Shown in pieces: positions 51,774 to 61,834 of a stretch of DNA of 64,000 bases. The notes under the pieces are model-generated. The model was not told where the DNA came from, made no database searches, and was given only the letters and a program-made list of their open reading frames with translations. The stretch is taken from assembly GCF_004359545.1 (NCBI RefSeq), contig NZ_SCWB01000007.1, forward strand, positions 1 to 64,000. The letters run 5' to 3'. This DNA is from Macrococcus lamae. GTDB lineage: Bacteria; Bacillota; Bacilli; Staphylococcales; Staphylococcaceae. Position numbers and translations under genes: made by a program. Position 1 is the stretch's first letter; each line of letters starts with the position of its first letter.

Positions 51774-52442
51774 ATGGAAGAATCACAAGTATTAGTTATA
51801 TTTCCTCATCCTGATGATGAGGCTTTTGGTGTGTCAGGGACACTCGCGAAGTTCATAAACAACGGCGTACCTGTTACGTATGCTTGTCTGACGCTCGGTC
51901 AGATGGGACGTAATCTCGGTAATCCACCGTTTGCTACACGTGAATCACTGCCTCATATTCGCGAGAAAGAACTGGATCTAGCTGCAGAAGCAATCGGTAT
52001 AACTGATTTACGTAAGATGGGTTATCGCGATAAGACGCTTGAATTTGAAAAGTTAAGCGACCTTGCGGATATGGTCAGTTCGTTGATTGACGAACTTAAG
52101 CCTTCGCTTATCATTTCGTTTTACCCGGGTTACTCGGTCCATCCCGATCACGAGGCAACGGCTGATGCTGTAGTTGAGGCAGTGAGACGCCTTGCTGAAG
52201 CAGATCGTCCGAAAATGCATCTCGTTGCATTCAGCAATGATACAGCAGATGATTTAGGGGAACCTGATGTTGTTGTGGATATAGACGGGTTTGGTGAGAG
52301 AAAGCAGCGGGTGCTGGAGGCCCATGCTTCTCAGACCGGTCCGATGCTTGAGTCGCTCGCTGCTGATACACAGCAGGCGGAAGCAGCGCGTGATATGTGG
52401 TTTAAAATAGAACGATTCTATAGCTATCAGGTGATTGATTAG
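51774..52442 (+). CDS. bshB2: Bacillithiol biosynthesis deacetylase BshB2
   Basis: 222 residues, PIG-L/LmbE fold. Zinc motif FPHPDDEAFG (residues around 11), and SVHPDHEATADAV (His-Pro-Asp-His). It removes the acetyl group from GlcNAc-malate and hydrolyses bacillithiol conjugates. Together with the GPx-like enzyme at 17 kb it supports a thiol-based redox system. Ribosome site AAGAGGTGTAATT. Confidence 0.92.
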   Translation: MEESQVLVIFPHPDDEAFGVSGTLAKFINNGVPVTYACLTLGQMGRNLGNPPFATRESLPHIREKELDLAAEAIGITDLRKMGYRDKTLEFEKLSDLADMVSSLIDELKPSLIISFYPGYSVHPDHEATADAVVEAVRRLAEADRPKMHLVAFSNDTADDLGEPDVVVDIDGFGERKQRVLEAHASQTGPMLESLAADTQQAEAARDMWFKIERFYSYQVID

Positions 52443-52452
52443 GAGATAAGAA

Positions 52453-53322
52453 ATGGATAATAATTTAGCGACAAGAGAAGGTCGATGGAAACATTTCGGT
52501 TCGGTTGATCCTATTAAAGGGACAAAGCCGACAGAAAAAGAGCTCATGACTGACCTTCAAAATTCAAAAAAAGACTTTTTGTTTGAAATTGACCATGTCG
52601 GTATTAAAAATTTGACGTATCCAGTTAGAATCGGGGATTATCAGACAGCTGGAACGTTCAGTTTATCGACGCATCTAGCTCAAGACGAAAAAGGCATCAA
52701 TATGAGCCGCATCCTCGAATCTGTGGAAGCACATTATGATAAAGGACTGCCGCTTGATTTTGATACATTGAAAACAGTACTCATCACGCTTCAGACCACT
52801 ATGAAACAACGGAGTGCTTCGGTCGATGTCTCTGCGGTCTGGTTCTTCGATCGCTTCAGCCCAGTGACGAACTTAAAAGCAGTCGGTCATGCCGATGTGA
52901 CGCTTTCTCAGACAGTTGAAGATGAGACAGTGACTGAGCAGACAGTGACGATTCAAGCTGCTGTCACTACACTCTGCCCTTGTTCCAAAGAAATCAGTGA
53001 ATACTCTGCGCATAATCAGCGTGGTATCGTTACAGTTAAAGCCATGTTGACAGAAGCTGTACCTGATGACTTCAAGGAACAGCTTCTTGATGCGATGGAA
53101 GCAAACGCATCAAGCATGCTTTATCCGATTTTGAAGCGGACAGATGAAAAAGCAGTAACAGAACGTGCTTATGAGAATCCACGTTTTGTAGAAGACTTAC
53201 TGCGGTTAATTGCAGCAGATTTAGTAGAACTGCCATTTGTCACTGGCTTTGAGATTGAATGCCGCAATGAGGAATCCATTCATCAGCACGATGCATTTGC
53301 ACGCTTACACTATACAAAATAG
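52453..53322 (+). CDS. folE2: GTP cyclohydrolase FolE2
   Basis: 289 residues, type [19 protein letters not shown] at the start, [20 protein letters not shown] (Cys-Pro-Cys, metal and substrate site) and the late [18 protein letters not shown] identify it. It converts GTP to dihydroneopterin triphosphate for folate, working with Mn or other metals when zinc is scarce. No zinc-regulated (Zur) box was found upstream; it appears constitutive with bshB2. Ribosome site TAGGAGATAAGAA. Confidence 0.95.
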   Translation: MDNNLATREGRWKHFGSVDPIKGTKPTEKELMTDLQNSKKDFLFEIDHVGIKNLTYPVRIGDYQTAGTFSLSTHLAQDEKGINMSRILESVEAHYDKGLPLDFDTLKTVLITLQTTMKQRSASVDVSAVWFFDRFSPVTNLKAVGHADVTLSQTVEDETVTEQTVTIQAAVTTLCPCSKEISEYSAHNQRGIVTVKAMLTEAVPDDFKEQLLDAMEANASSMLYPILKRTDEKAVTERAYENPRFVEDLLRLIAADLVELPFVTGFEIECRNEESIHQHDAFARLHYTK

Positions 53323-53331
53323 GAGATCATC

Positions 53332-53889
53332 ATGACTGAAAAAGAAAAGATGCTTGCAGGCGAACTATATAATCCACAGGATCCAGTGCTCGCCGGAGAC
53401 CGTATCCAGGCAAAACTTGCAACGAGAAGCTATAATGCTACACCCGAAAATCTTAAAGAAGAACGCACAAAACGCATTAAAGAAATACTTGGATCAAGCG
53501 GCGACGCTATTTGGATTGAAAGCAATTTTAAAGTCGATTACGGTTACAATATTCATGTCGGTGAGAACTTCTATGCAAATTATGACTTGACGATACTGGA
53601 TGTTGCCCGAGTTGATATCGGCGACAACTGCATGATTGCGCCAGGCGTGCATATCTATACAGCGACACATCCCGTTCAGGCAGCTGCACGAAACAGCGGT
53701 GTTGAATATGCAAAACCCGTCAAGATCGGACATAACTGCTGGATCGGCGGCCGTGCCGTCATCAATCCTGGCGTCACTATCGGCGATAATGTCGTCATCG
53801 CAAGTGGTGCCGTCGTTACAAAAGACGTTCCAGACAACGTCGTCGTCGCCGGAGTGCCTGCGAAAGTGATTCAAACCATCGAAAATTAA
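53332..53889 (+). CDS. maa: Maltose/galactoside O-acetyltransferase
   Basis: 185 residues. N-terminal Mac domain ([18 protein letters not shown]), then left-handed beta-helix hexapeptides ([45 protein letters not shown]). His in TATHPV is catalytic. It acetylates sugars such as maltose or glucose with acetyl-CoA, perhaps for detoxification. Last gene before a terminator. Confidence 0.92.
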   Translation: MTEKEKMLAGELYNPQDPVLAGDRIQAKLATRSYNATPENLKEERTKRIKEILGSSGDAIWIESNFKVDYGYNIHVGENFYANYDLTILDVARVDIGDNCMIAPGVHIYTATHPVQAAARNSGVEYAKPVKIGHNCWIGGRAVINPGVTIGDNVVIASGAVVTKDVPDNVVVAGVPAKVIQTIEN

Positions 53890-53894
53890 AAATA

Positions 53895-53921
53895 GCCCGC
53901 TTCCTGATATAGGGAGCGGGC
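53895..53921 (+). terminator. Terminator after maa
   Basis: GCCCGCTTCCT / AGGGAGCGGGC, 11 bp with one mismatched pair, loop GATAT. Confidence 0.82.
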
Positions 53922-53941
53922 ATTGTTGTGTCTGTTCAAGG

Positions 53942-54023
53942 AATTGCATCAAACCACGACTTCATTTGAGTCAATTATCGTTAATTGCATCAAACCGCGA
54001 GTTCATTTGAGTCAATTATCGCT
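53942..54023. repeat. 41-nt tandem hairpin array, locus 3
   Basis: Two units (53942, 53983), period 41, differing at three positions. Each has arms AATTGcaTCAAA and TTTGAgtCAATT. Layout and period equal those of the arrays at 22.3 and 34.5 kb, though sequence is different. It sits between the ends of maa and the convergent NERD gene. Confidence 0.72.
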
Positions 54024-54028
54024 CTCTA

Positions 54029-54922
54029 TCATAAATAGTATTTCGCACCTTTTGTATGACCATCTTTTTTAAAGTGCTGATTTAGTATTCTTGACACAGT
54101 AGCTCGTGATACTCCGTCACACCATTTTAATGTTTCTGACAAAGTAATCGGTTTGTTCTTTAAATAATATAGCTCTTTAACACTTGATGTAACTACTTCG
54201 TTCAACCAGTAGACTTTCCCGCATGTCGGACAGCTGACTTTCTTATGACTGCGTTCACTTAAATTCAACATCGCCATACACTGCTGACATTTTACGCCGG
54301 GCTGCATCAGACTAAAATCCGTCATAATCGGCTGGTTTAAATGAATAAATGGTTGATGATTATTCATTAAGTACTTGCCCATCTCAATATTATCCTCATA
54401 ATTTCTATTAAAAGACTGATAACGTTTCAGATGATGAAGCAACTGACCTCGGAATAGCCACTTCTTCTCATTATAGATGCCTTTCAGATGAAAATCTGTA
54501 TTGATATTGACGATATAGCTTTCCACTTCATAACCATGCCGCGCCGCGACTTCATTTAACAGATGATGTGCCTTATCAAGCTGAAGTTCAGGATTCGTAA
54601 TGATGTTATCGTAATGCGAGAATAGCTGGCTATCTTTAAAATAATAATTCCCTTTGAAATTTTTAATATCATAATGACATATTTTGCGCTGATGAATCAC
54701 CAGAACATCATACTGCGCACTGCTTTTAAATGACAATGTAATATCCCACAGCTTAACAGCATGACTGTATCCGGCAGTCATCTTAACAAACTGCTGTTCC
54801 CCGCTGTAGCCGTAGCGACTTGTACTGTAATCCCTGTCCTGCTGATCAGATAAACTATATCTTCCGTTCATCGCATCATAATAGGCCAACTTCAATGGAT
54901 AATCAGCTTGTTTTAACAGCAT
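54029..54922 (-). CDS. NERD-domain protein with zinc ribbon and HTH
   Basis: 297 residues. QYDVLVIHQRKICHYDIKNFKGNYY matches the NERD (nuclease-related) domain with its Asp and Lys positions; CQQCMAMLNL...SCPTCG is a four-Cys zinc ribbon; the C-terminus (ITLSETLKWCDGVSRATVSRILNQ) is an HTH. It may cut or bind DNA, and could be a defence or plasmid-related protein; unproven. No ribosome site of strength is seen ahead of ATG 54922 (GGGGACGAGAATGC, weak). Confidence 0.75.
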   Translation of the reverse strand: MLLKQADYPLKLAYYDAMNGRYSLSDQQDRDYSTSRYGYSGEQQFVKMTAGYSHAVKLWDITLSFKSSAQYDVLVIHQRKICHYDIKNFKGNYYFKDSQLFSHYDNIITNPELQLDKAHHLLNEVAARHGYEVESYIVNINTDFHLKGIYNEKKWLFRGQLLHHLKRYQSFNRNYEDNIEMGKYLMNNHQPFIHLNQPIMTDFSLMQPGVKCQQCMAMLNLSERSHKKVSCPTCGKVYWLNEVVTSSVKELYYLKNKPITLSETLKWCDGVSRATVSRILNQHFKKDGHTKGAKYYL

Positions 54923-54937
54923 TCTCGTCCCCCAATG

Positions 54938-55816
54938 TTATCGCGTAACGCCATTGACTTCCTGCAGATATTTGAAGATGGCTTTGCCGACGCCACTCTC
55001 TTGGTTGGTAGCTGTCACGTCTTTTGCGGCAGCCTTTGTTTCCGGCGCACCATTTCCCATAGCGACGGAATAATGCGCACGCTCGAGCATAGAGATGTCA
55101 TTTAAATTATCGCCGAGCGTCATCGTTTCATCCATCGTTACGTTCAGTTGTTCAGCAATGGCTTCAAGCGCAATGCCTTTTTGCGCATCATTATGTGTGA
55201 TTTCAATATTACCGCGCGATGATGCTGAGATAGCGAGGCTCTCGTAAGCTTGCAGTTCTGCTTTAGCGGCGTCAATTTTATCGAGATCTGCCGAGTATGC
55301 CAGAAACTTAAGCACCAGTTCGCCGTCATGCTCGTATATGTCCTCGTAGTTGTCGACTTGTTTAAGCGACCCTTGATCGATACGTTTCTGAATGCCTGCC
55401 TTAATTTTTTCGACATCTGGAACGTTACCTGCCTTAACTGCAATATCAATATAAATCTGCAGATCCTTATCCACATCTTCCGTATAAATCCCTGCATTCG
55501 TATAGACCTGGTAAAAGACATCATATTTACTCAGGATGCCAGTAATATTTTCAATCTGCTCATCGTTCAAGCTTGATGTATGCAGGATGTTGAATGCTTC
55601 GTCACGTACTTCCGCACCGTTCAGACAAATATATGGGACGACGAGTCCAGTCGACTTGACCGGTCCATTAGCCTCGTAAAATGCACGTCCAGTCGCAATC
55701 GCTACTGTCACACCGTTCTCTTGAGCAGCTTTAATGGCTGCAATATTTTCCTCAGATATTTCATGTGCTGAATTCAACAATGTTCCGTCCATATCAATGG
55801 CTATCAGTTTAATCAT
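54938..55816 (-). CDS. HAD-IIB (Cof) family phosphatase
   Basis: 292 residues. Motif I IAIDMDGTLLN, II TVAIATGRAF, III Lys within AQKGIALEAI, IV TLGDNLNDISML. The C2B cap groups it with YidA/YwtE-type sugar or FMN phosphatases. The ATG at 55816 follows CAGGAGATGAGCAG, 11 codons within the longer frame. Its upstream neighbour tadA is in the same direction (39-nt gap). Confidence 0.88.
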   Translation of the reverse strand: MIKLIAIDMDGTLLNSAHEISEENIAAIKAAQENGVTVAIATGRAFYEANGPVKSTGLVVPYICLNGAEVRDEAFNILHTSSLNDEQIENITGILSKYDVFYQVYTNAGIYTEDVDKDLQIYIDIAVKAGNVPDVEKIKAGIQKRIDQGSLKQVDNYEDIYEHDGELVLKFLAYSADLDKIDAAKAELQAYESLAISASSRGNIEITHNDAQKGIALEAIAEQLNVTMDETMTLGDNLNDISMLERAHYSVAMGNGAPETKAAAKDVTATNQESGVGKAIFKYLQEVNGVTR

Positions 55817-55854
55817 CTGCTCATCTCCTGTAAGTTTATACTTATTCATTACCC

Positions 55855-56346
<492 letters not shown>

Positions 56347-56409
56347 TCATCCACCTTCACTGTTTTGTGATACAATAACATATACATTTTATCACTACGG
56401 GAGAAAATC

Positions 56410-57009
56410 ATGACAGTATATATTGCAATTGAAGGACCGATCGGTGTCGGCAAGAGTTCTCTCGCAAGAAAACTTGCTGACACTTTAAATATGGATACAT
56501 TGTACGAAATTGTCGAAGAAAACCCTTTTCTGAGCGATTTTTATGATGATATCGATAAATGGAGTTTTCAGACAGAGATGTTTTTCCTATGCAACCGTTA
56601 TAAGCAGATCAGTGACCTAGGTGATAAGAACATCGTCAGCGACTACCATATTATGAAAAATAAGATCTTCGCGCGTAATACATTGAATGACAAGGAATAT
56701 GGTATGTTTGAAAAAATCTATGATGTCATGACATCTGAACTGCGTCAGCCGGATATTACCTTGTTTTTGACAGCAGATTTGCCAGTGCTAAAAAGACGCA
56801 TTGCTATGCGGAACCGTGAATTTGAGGCATCAATCACAGATGATTACCTGTTGACATTGACAGATGATTATAACCGCATATGTGAACAGATGGCGGATGA
56901 TAACAGCTTGTGCATCGACACGACCCACCTTGATTTCGTCCATAACGAAGCAGATTATATCCATATACTAAACCAAATAAACACAGTGATCGGAGAACAA
57001 CATGTATAA
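56410..57009 (+). CDS. Deoxynucleoside kinase (dGuo-type)
   Basis: 199 residues. P-loop EGPIGVGKSSLA (residues 7-18), the Glu-Glu substrate stretch IVEENPFLSDFYDD, FFLCNRYKQ and the LID KRRIAMRNREFE. By order and overlap with the next gene it is the deoxyguanosine-type kinase of the Bacillales dGK/dAK pair for nucleoside salvage. Ribosome site CGGGAGAAAATC. Confidence 0.92.
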   Translation: MTVYIAIEGPIGVGKSSLARKLADTLNMDTLYEIVEENPFLSDFYDDIDKWSFQTEMFFLCNRYKQISDLGDKNIVSDYHIMKNKIFARNTLNDKEYGMFEKIYDVMTSELRQPDITLFLTADLPVLKRRIAMRNREFEASITDDYLLTLTDDYNRICEQMADDNSLCIDTTHLDFVHNEADYIHILNQINTVIGEQHV

Positions 57010-57658
57010 AATACCAAACGATGCAGTCATCACCATTGCAGGAACCGTCGGAGTCGGCAAATCGTCACTGACAAAAGCTTTAGCAGAAAAACTAAGCTTC
57101 AGAACATCTTTTGAAAAAGTAGACAACAACCCGTATCTCGAAAAATTTTATAATGATTTTGACCGCTGGAGTTTCCATCTGCAGATCTATTTCCTTGCTG
57201 AACGTTTCAAGGAACAGAAACGCATGTTCGAATATGGCGGCGGCTTTATCCAGGACCGCTCTATTTACGAGGACGTTGATATTTTTGCGAAAATGCATGA
57301 AGAAGGCGGTACAATGTCTCCGGAAGATTTTGAGACATATCGACAGCTCTATGAAGCGATGGTTATGACGCCCTATTTCCCGAAACCAGACTGCCTGATT
57401 TATCTGGAGTGCGACTACGAAGCTGTGCTGCGGAGAATTACGGAGCGCGGACGTCAGATGGAGATTGAAACAGACGAACTATACTGGCGGGCATTATTTG
57501 AACGCTATGAAAAATGGATAGACGGCTTCAATGCCTGCCCCGTAATCAGAATTCATATCGATGAGTACGATGTATTTGAGAACATCGACACATTAGACCC
57601 AGTGATTGAGAAAATCGGTCGTGTCATCGAAGAACATAGAAAATCTCAGCAAAGATAA
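57002..57658 (+). CDS. Deoxynucleoside kinase (dAdo/dCyd-type)
   Basis: 218 residues. P-loop AGTVGVGKSSLTKAL, KVDNNPYLEKFYND, FLAERFKEQ, DRSIYEDVDIFAK (catalytic Asp-Arg) and RRITERGRQME LID. It pairs with the preceding kinase (8-nt overlap) and would phosphorylate deoxyadenosine and deoxycytidine. Confidence 0.93.
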   Translation: MYKIPNDAVITIAGTVGVGKSSLTKALAEKLSFRTSFEKVDNNPYLEKFYNDFDRWSFHLQIYFLAERFKEQKRMFEYGGGFIQDRSIYEDVDIFAKMHEEGGTMSPEDFETYRQLYEAMVMTPYFPKPDCLIYLECDYEAVLRRITERGRQMEIETDELYWRALFERYEKWIDGFNACPVIRIHIDEYDVFENIDTLDPVIEKIGRVIEEHRKSQQR

Positions 57659-57661
57659 TAA

Positions 57662-57694
57662 AAGTGGCGCGTAAACTGGATTTACGCGCCACTT
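57662..57694. terminator. Bidirectional terminator
   Basis: 14-bp perfect stem AAGTGGCGCGTAAA with loop CTGGA, followed by CTTTTG. It separates the kinase operon from the convergent HAD gene. Confidence 0.88.
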
Positions 57695-57711
57695 CTTTTG
57701 ATTACTCTTAA

Positions 57712-58407
57712 TTACTCAAGTATCTCGTTGTCGATTAAATCTGCGACGCTGTCCAGCACGATATCAGCATCTCTTAAATCTTGTCTATCTCCAGAACCAC
57801 TTAACACGCCGACCGTTTTATAGACGCTGCTGTTCCTGCCGAGCATGATATCCATCTCTGTATCACCGACCATGAGGGTTTCCTCACGCGTGACTTCAAG
57901 TTTCTCAAGTATCTCATCCATCAGACCTTTCTGTGGTTTCTGATGAACAGAGTTATCACTTGTGACAATCAAATCGAAATAATCACGCAGCTCATATTTA
58001 TCAACAAACAGATCCATCGATAATGTATCATCCGCTGAAACGATGGCAAGCTTGTATCCACGTTCTTTCAACTGCTTTAGTGTTTCCGGTACGCCTGTAA
58101 TGATTTCAATATCATCAACTTCATTATCTGTTGATAAATGCTCCATCTCACCGAGTGTCCAGTCAGCCATTTTATCACCGTTCGGCAGTACGCGCAATCG
58201 GTTAACAATGCTTTTAGCAGTGTTTGATTTCATCACCATATCAAGCTTATCATCGACCATTCCAAATGCATCTTTAATTTCTGACTTCGGGACATGGACA
58301 TTCGATCTCGATGAAAATTCATTGATCAAGTCGTCCGCCAGCTTAACAATAACGCTGCCGAGCTCCATTAATGTGCCGTCTTTATCAAATACAATCAACT
58401 TTACCAT
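57712..58407 (-). CDS. HAD-superfamily phosphatase (Gph-like)
   Basis: 231 residues. Motif I VFDKDGTLMELG, with Lys between the Asp residues (DKDGT, a subgroup trait), motif II IVSADD, III KPQKG, IV VGDTEMDIMLG. Phosphoglycolate/nucleotide-type. The equivalent gene lies near ilvE in S. aureus. Single gene. Confidence 0.88.
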   Translation of the reverse strand: MVKLIVFDKDGTLMELGSVIVKLADDLINEFSSRSNVHVPKSEIKDAFGMVDDKLDMVMKSNTAKSIVNRLRVLPNGDKMADWTLGEMEHLSTDNEVDDIEIITGVPETLKQLKERGYKLAIVSADDTLSMDLFVDKYELRDYFDLIVTSDNSVHQKPQKGLMDEILEKLEVTREETLMVGDTEMDIMLGRNSSVYKTVGVLSGSGDRQDLRDADIVLDSVADLIDNEILE

Positions 58408-58491
58408 GACTCCACCTCTTCTGTTTGAATACCACTATTGTACTGAGTCATTGATAAAAAAGAAAATAATACTATAAAATTTCCCGGGACA

Positions 58492-59526
58492 TTAATTGAC
58501 TTCCAGTGCAAGGTCCCCTGTTTTCACAAGTTTTGCTCTTCTTACGATAAGGAAATGTACAGCGAGTGTCACTAGCAGTGGTACAACCATTCCAGAGATG
58601 ATATAGTTCAGGAACACGCCGCCGCCTTGTTCCGTCATAATCTGTATCGGTGCAATTAAGCCGCACAGTCCAAGACCTGCAATAGCAAAAGGAACGCCGA
58701 GGTTAAAGATAAGCACTGCAACTGGTCCGGCAACAGCGGCACCGACAAGCGGCGCTATTAATATATTTGGGTTTCTGACGATATTCGGGAACTGGACTTT
58801 CGGCGTACAGATAAACTGAGCGAGGAAGCCTCCTAAATCATTTTCCCGAAGACTAATAGCTGTGAAACCAACAAACTGTGCTGTAATACCAACAAGGGCT
58901 GCTGCGCTTGCATGAGGATCAAGCTGTAATGCGACTGCAAGTGCTGCGCTGGAAGCTGGTGTCATCACTAGAATCGCGAAGACCACTGCAATAACAACTG
59001 ACGCGAGTAATGGATGTCCATCAACGGAAGATGTGATGGCTTTTGAGATGGCTACAAGTGCAGGAGCAATCACTTTTGATAAATAATAACCGGCTATTCC
59101 ACCTGACAGTACAGCTGCGAGCGGGACTGCCATTAAGTCAAGGAATGTTCTTCCTGTGACTTTCTTACCTGCATAGGTCGCAATAATAGCGGCAAGTATT
59201 GCAGCGATCGGTTCTCCGGTCTTCAAAGTAAAGATTTCACCGGCAGACTCAACTGCGCTTGCACCGATAGTTGCTGCAATTATTGCAGAAACAACCGTCA
59301 GACCGTTAGCCCCTAAACTATGTGCAATAGCTCCACCAAGCGCGGGTGCCATCAGTAAAGTGGCTACTGTTCCGATAGTTACTAAAATGTCCAGTCCCAC
59401 TAGTCCGCCAATTGATTTCAGCAGCAAACCAATTCCTAAAGAAACCAAGATGGCTGCTGAAATACCTGCTGCTCCTTTTTCCATTCTAGTAAATAAATAT
59501 TCACGAGTTATCATTTTTTCTACCAT
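58492..59526 (-). CDS. PTS_EIIC_2-type membrane transporter
   Basis: 344 residues, about ten helices, Gly/Ala-rich (LGIGLLLKSIGGL; APALGGAIAHSLGANG; GASAVESAGE; GGIAGYYLS). The layout fits the PF13303 family of PTS IIC-like permeases that carry no IIA/IIB domain; the substrate is unknown and coupling to PTS uncertain. ATG at 59526 follows AAAGGAGTAATGCCT. Downstream of ilvE with an 18-nt gap, so probably co-transcribed with it. Confidence 0.8.
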   Translation of the reverse strand: MVEKMITREYLFTRMEKGAAGISAAILVSLGIGLLLKSIGGLVGLDILVTIGTVATLLMAPALGGAIAHSLGANGLTVVSAIIAATIGASAVESAGEIFTLKTGEPIAAILAAIIATYAGKKVTGRTFLDLMAVPLAAVLSGGIAGYYLSKVIAPALVAISKAITSSVDGHPLLASVVIAVVFAILVMTPASSAALAVALQLDPHASAAALVGITAQFVGFTAISLRENDLGGFLAQFICTPKVQFPNIVRNPNILIAPLVGAAVAGPVAVLIFNLGVPFAIAGLGLCGLIAPIQIMTEQGGGVFLNYIISGMVVPLLVTLAVHFLIVRRAKLVKTGDLALEVN

Positions 59527-59544
59527 AGGCATTACTCCTTTAAA

Positions 59545-60612
59545 TTAAAGTTTTACACACCAGTCAAAGGGATCTTCTTCAGTTCCGTTCTGAATCGCAG
59601 TAAAATGATTGTACAAGTCGAGCGTAATCGGTCCCACTTTACTATCATTCACTTCAATCTCCTGGTCTCTGTACTTAATCGATCCAACAGGAGCGATGAC
59701 TGCAGCAGTTCCCGAACCGAAAATTTCCTGTAATGTTCCTGAGGCTGATGCTTCAAACACGTCATCAATTGAAATACGACGTTCTTCAACGGTATATCCG
59801 AGATGCTGAGCTAACTCGATAATGGATTTCCGGGTAATACCCGGCAGGATACTGCCATTTAGTTCCGGTGTGACGACTGTACCGTCAATCACAAAGAAAA
59901 TATTCATGCTGCCGACTTCTTCGACGTAACGCTGCTCTACTCCGTCAAGCCACAGCACCTGGTCGTAGCCCAGTTCTGTTGCCCGTGTCTGCGCCATCAA
60001 GCTTGCTGCATAATTGCCGGCAGCTTTCGCAAAACCAACGCCGCCACGGACCGCACGGACATATTCATCTTCCACATAAATCTTCGTCGCTGCCAAGTGA
60101 TCACTGCCGTAATAAGCACCAACCGGAGATAGAATAATCATTAATTTGTAATGCGTTGCTGCACGTACCCCCAAATAGGCTTCAGTCGCTATGATGAACG
60201 GTCGGATATAGAGAGATTGCCCTTCACCTGTTGGAATCCATTCTTTTTCCAGTTTTACGAGCTGAGTAAGCGCATCTACCATAAAATCAACATCTACTTC
60301 CGGCATGTTTAACCGGGCGTTTGATTTGTTCATTCGTTTAAAGTTTTCATCTGGTCTGAACAGTCGGACGTTATCTCCAGTACGGTATGCTTTCATTCCT
60401 TCAAATACTGCTTGACCATAATGGAGTACCTGAGCAGCAGGTGACAACTCAATGTTCTGATAAGGTAATATGACTGCATCATGCCAGCCGAGTTCCGGGT
60501 CATAATCCATCGAAAACATATAATCAGTGAATAATGTACCGAAACCGAGTGTCGCAGGATCAGGTTTTTCCTGTAGTTGTTTTCTTTCAATTACTTTTAG
60601 TTGATGAGTCAT
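59545..60612 (-). CDS. ilvE: Branched-chain amino-acid aminotransferase
   Basis: 355 residues, class IV PLP enzyme. [21 protein letters not shown] segment, [16 protein letters not shown] Lys in [15 protein letters not shown], and [16 protein letters not shown]. It interconverts Val, Leu and Ile with their 2-oxo acids. The ATG at 60612 has AAAGGACGTGTGAAT; no T-box or attenuator is visible in the 145-nt upstream gap. Confidence 0.95.
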   Translation of the reverse strand: MTHQLKVIERKQLQEKPDPATLGFGTLFTDYMFSMDYDPELGWHDAVILPYQNIELSPAAQVLHYGQAVFEGMKAYRTGDNVRLFRPDENFKRMNKSNARLNMPEVDVDFMVDALTQLVKLEKEWIPTGEGQSLYIRPFIIATEAYLGVRAATHYKLMIILSPVGAYYGSDHLAATKIYVEDEYVRAVRGGVGFAKAAGNYAASLMAQTRATELGYDQVLWLDGVEQRYVEEVGSMNIFFVIDGTVVTPELNGSILPGITRKSIIELAQHLGYTVEERRISIDDVFEASASGTLQEIFGSGTAAVIAPVGSIKYRDQEIEVNDSKVGPITLDLYNHFTAIQNGTEEDPFDWCVKL

Positions 60613-60729
60613 ATTCACACGTCCTTTAAAGGTTTAATGTATGTTAGTATAACATAATGAAAATGTGATGCAATAAATTGTTAGAAAATTTCAATTATTA
60701 TATGCGCTATTTGATTTGAAAGACAAAAA

Positions 60730-60753
60730 AATAGACCACCGCGGTGGTCTATT
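60730..60753. terminator. Palindromic terminator after tdh
   Basis: Perfect 24-nt palindrome centred on CCGCGG (AATAGACCACCG and complement) with A and T runs outside, 4 nt downstream of the tdh stop. Confidence 0.8.
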
Positions 60754-60757
60754 ATAA

Positions 60758-61702
60758 TTATTTAGCTTTGATCGCTTCAAGCATAGTTTCTGTCATCGTA
60801 TCAAGATCGAATTTCGGACTGAAGCCCCACTGTTCCTTCGCCTCTGTTGCATCGATGGAGTTCGGCCAGCTGTCGGCAATGGCTTGACGGACTGGATCAA
60901 CGTCATAGCCAAGTTCAAAGTCAGGCATGAACTTCCGGATGCTCGCAGCGACTGCTTCCGGGTCAACACTCATCGCTGTGACGTTGAACGCATTACGTGT
61001 CAATAATTTATCAGCATCTGCTTCCATCAGCTGGATAATACAGTCAATCGCATCATCCATATACATCATATCCATGAATGTTCCTTTATCGATGTAGCTG
61101 TCATAACGGCCTTCGCGCACTGCTTTGAAGTAAATTTCAACCGCGTAGTCAGTCGTACCGCCGCCAGGTTCCTTGACATGTGAGATAAGACCAGGGAAAC
61201 GGACTGAACGTGTATCGACTCCGAAACTGTGATAGTAATAGTCACATAATAATTCACCTGCGACTTTGTTGACACCGTACATTGTCGTCGGTCGTTGAAT
61301 CGTCAGCTGTGGTGTGTTGTCTTTTGGTGTTGTCGGACCGAACGCACCGATTGAGCTTGGCGTAAAAAACTGCATCTTGTGTTTACGTGCAACTTCCAGT
61401 GCATTTAATAAACCACCCATGTTTAAATTCCAGGCAAATACAGGGTTTTTCTCTGCTGTCGCACTTAAAAGAGCAGCCATATGCATCATCGTATCAGGTT
61501 TGAATGTGTCAGCAATAGCTTCCATTCTCTCAGCATCCATCACGTTCAGCTCTTCAAATGGTCCTTGCAGGATGATGCTATCTTCTTCCGGACGACGTAA
61601 ATCTGTTGCCAGTACATTGTCTGTTCCATAGATTTCGCGCAATTTCATTGTCAGCTCTGTGCCAATTTGGCCTAAAGCACCCGTTATCATAATTCTCTTC
61701 AT
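60758..61702 (-). CDS. tdh: L-threonine 3-dehydrogenase (NAD-epimerase type)
   Basis: 314 residues, extended SDR fold: [16 protein letters not shown] (Gly-rich NAD loop), [27 protein letters not shown] and the YGVNKVAGE catalytic Tyr-Lys. It oxidises threonine to 2-amino-3-oxobutyrate, which Kbl (the upstream gene) cleaves to glycine and acetyl-CoA. Ribosome site AAGGAGTATGAAGT. Confidence 0.92.
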   Translation of the reverse strand: MKRIMITGALGQIGTELTMKLREIYGTDNVLATDLRRPEEDSIILQGPFEELNVMDAERMEAIADTFKPDTMMHMAALLSATAEKNPVFAWNLNMGGLLNALEVARKHKMQFFTPSSIGAFGPTTPKDNTPQLTIQRPTTMYGVNKVAGELLCDYYYHSFGVDTRSVRFPGLISHVKEPGGGTTDYAVEIYFKAVREGRYDSYIDKGTFMDMMYMDDAIDCIIQLMEADADKLLTRNAFNVTAMSVDPEAVAASIRKFMPDFELGYDVDPVRQAIADSWPNSIDATEAKEQWGFSPKFDLDTMTETMLEAIKAK

Positions 61703-61804
61703 ACTTCATACTCCTTATAATGACATCTGTCTTCTGACAGTGTACATAATCATTGTTTTCACTATTATTTTAACGCTTTCATCAGCATTTGTACATCGTA
61801 AGAA

Positions 61805-61829
61805 AACACCGCCTCTAATATGCGGTGTT
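61805..61829 (-). terminator. Hairpin terminator between kbl and tdh
   Basis: AACACCGC / GCGGTGTT (8 bp), next to TTTTCTT on the minus strand. It probably reduces, but may not stop, read-through into tdh. Confidence 0.65.
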
Positions 61830-61834
61830 CATGA

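Noticed and set aside
54029..54922. NERD gene as part of a defence island
   Set aside because: No neighbouring defence genes; flanks are maa and a Cof phosphatase, so a solitary role is more likely.
60613..60757. T-box or leader attenuator for ilvE
   Set aside because: No AGGGTGGNACCGCG-like antiterminator and no specifier stem; only the tdh terminator is present.
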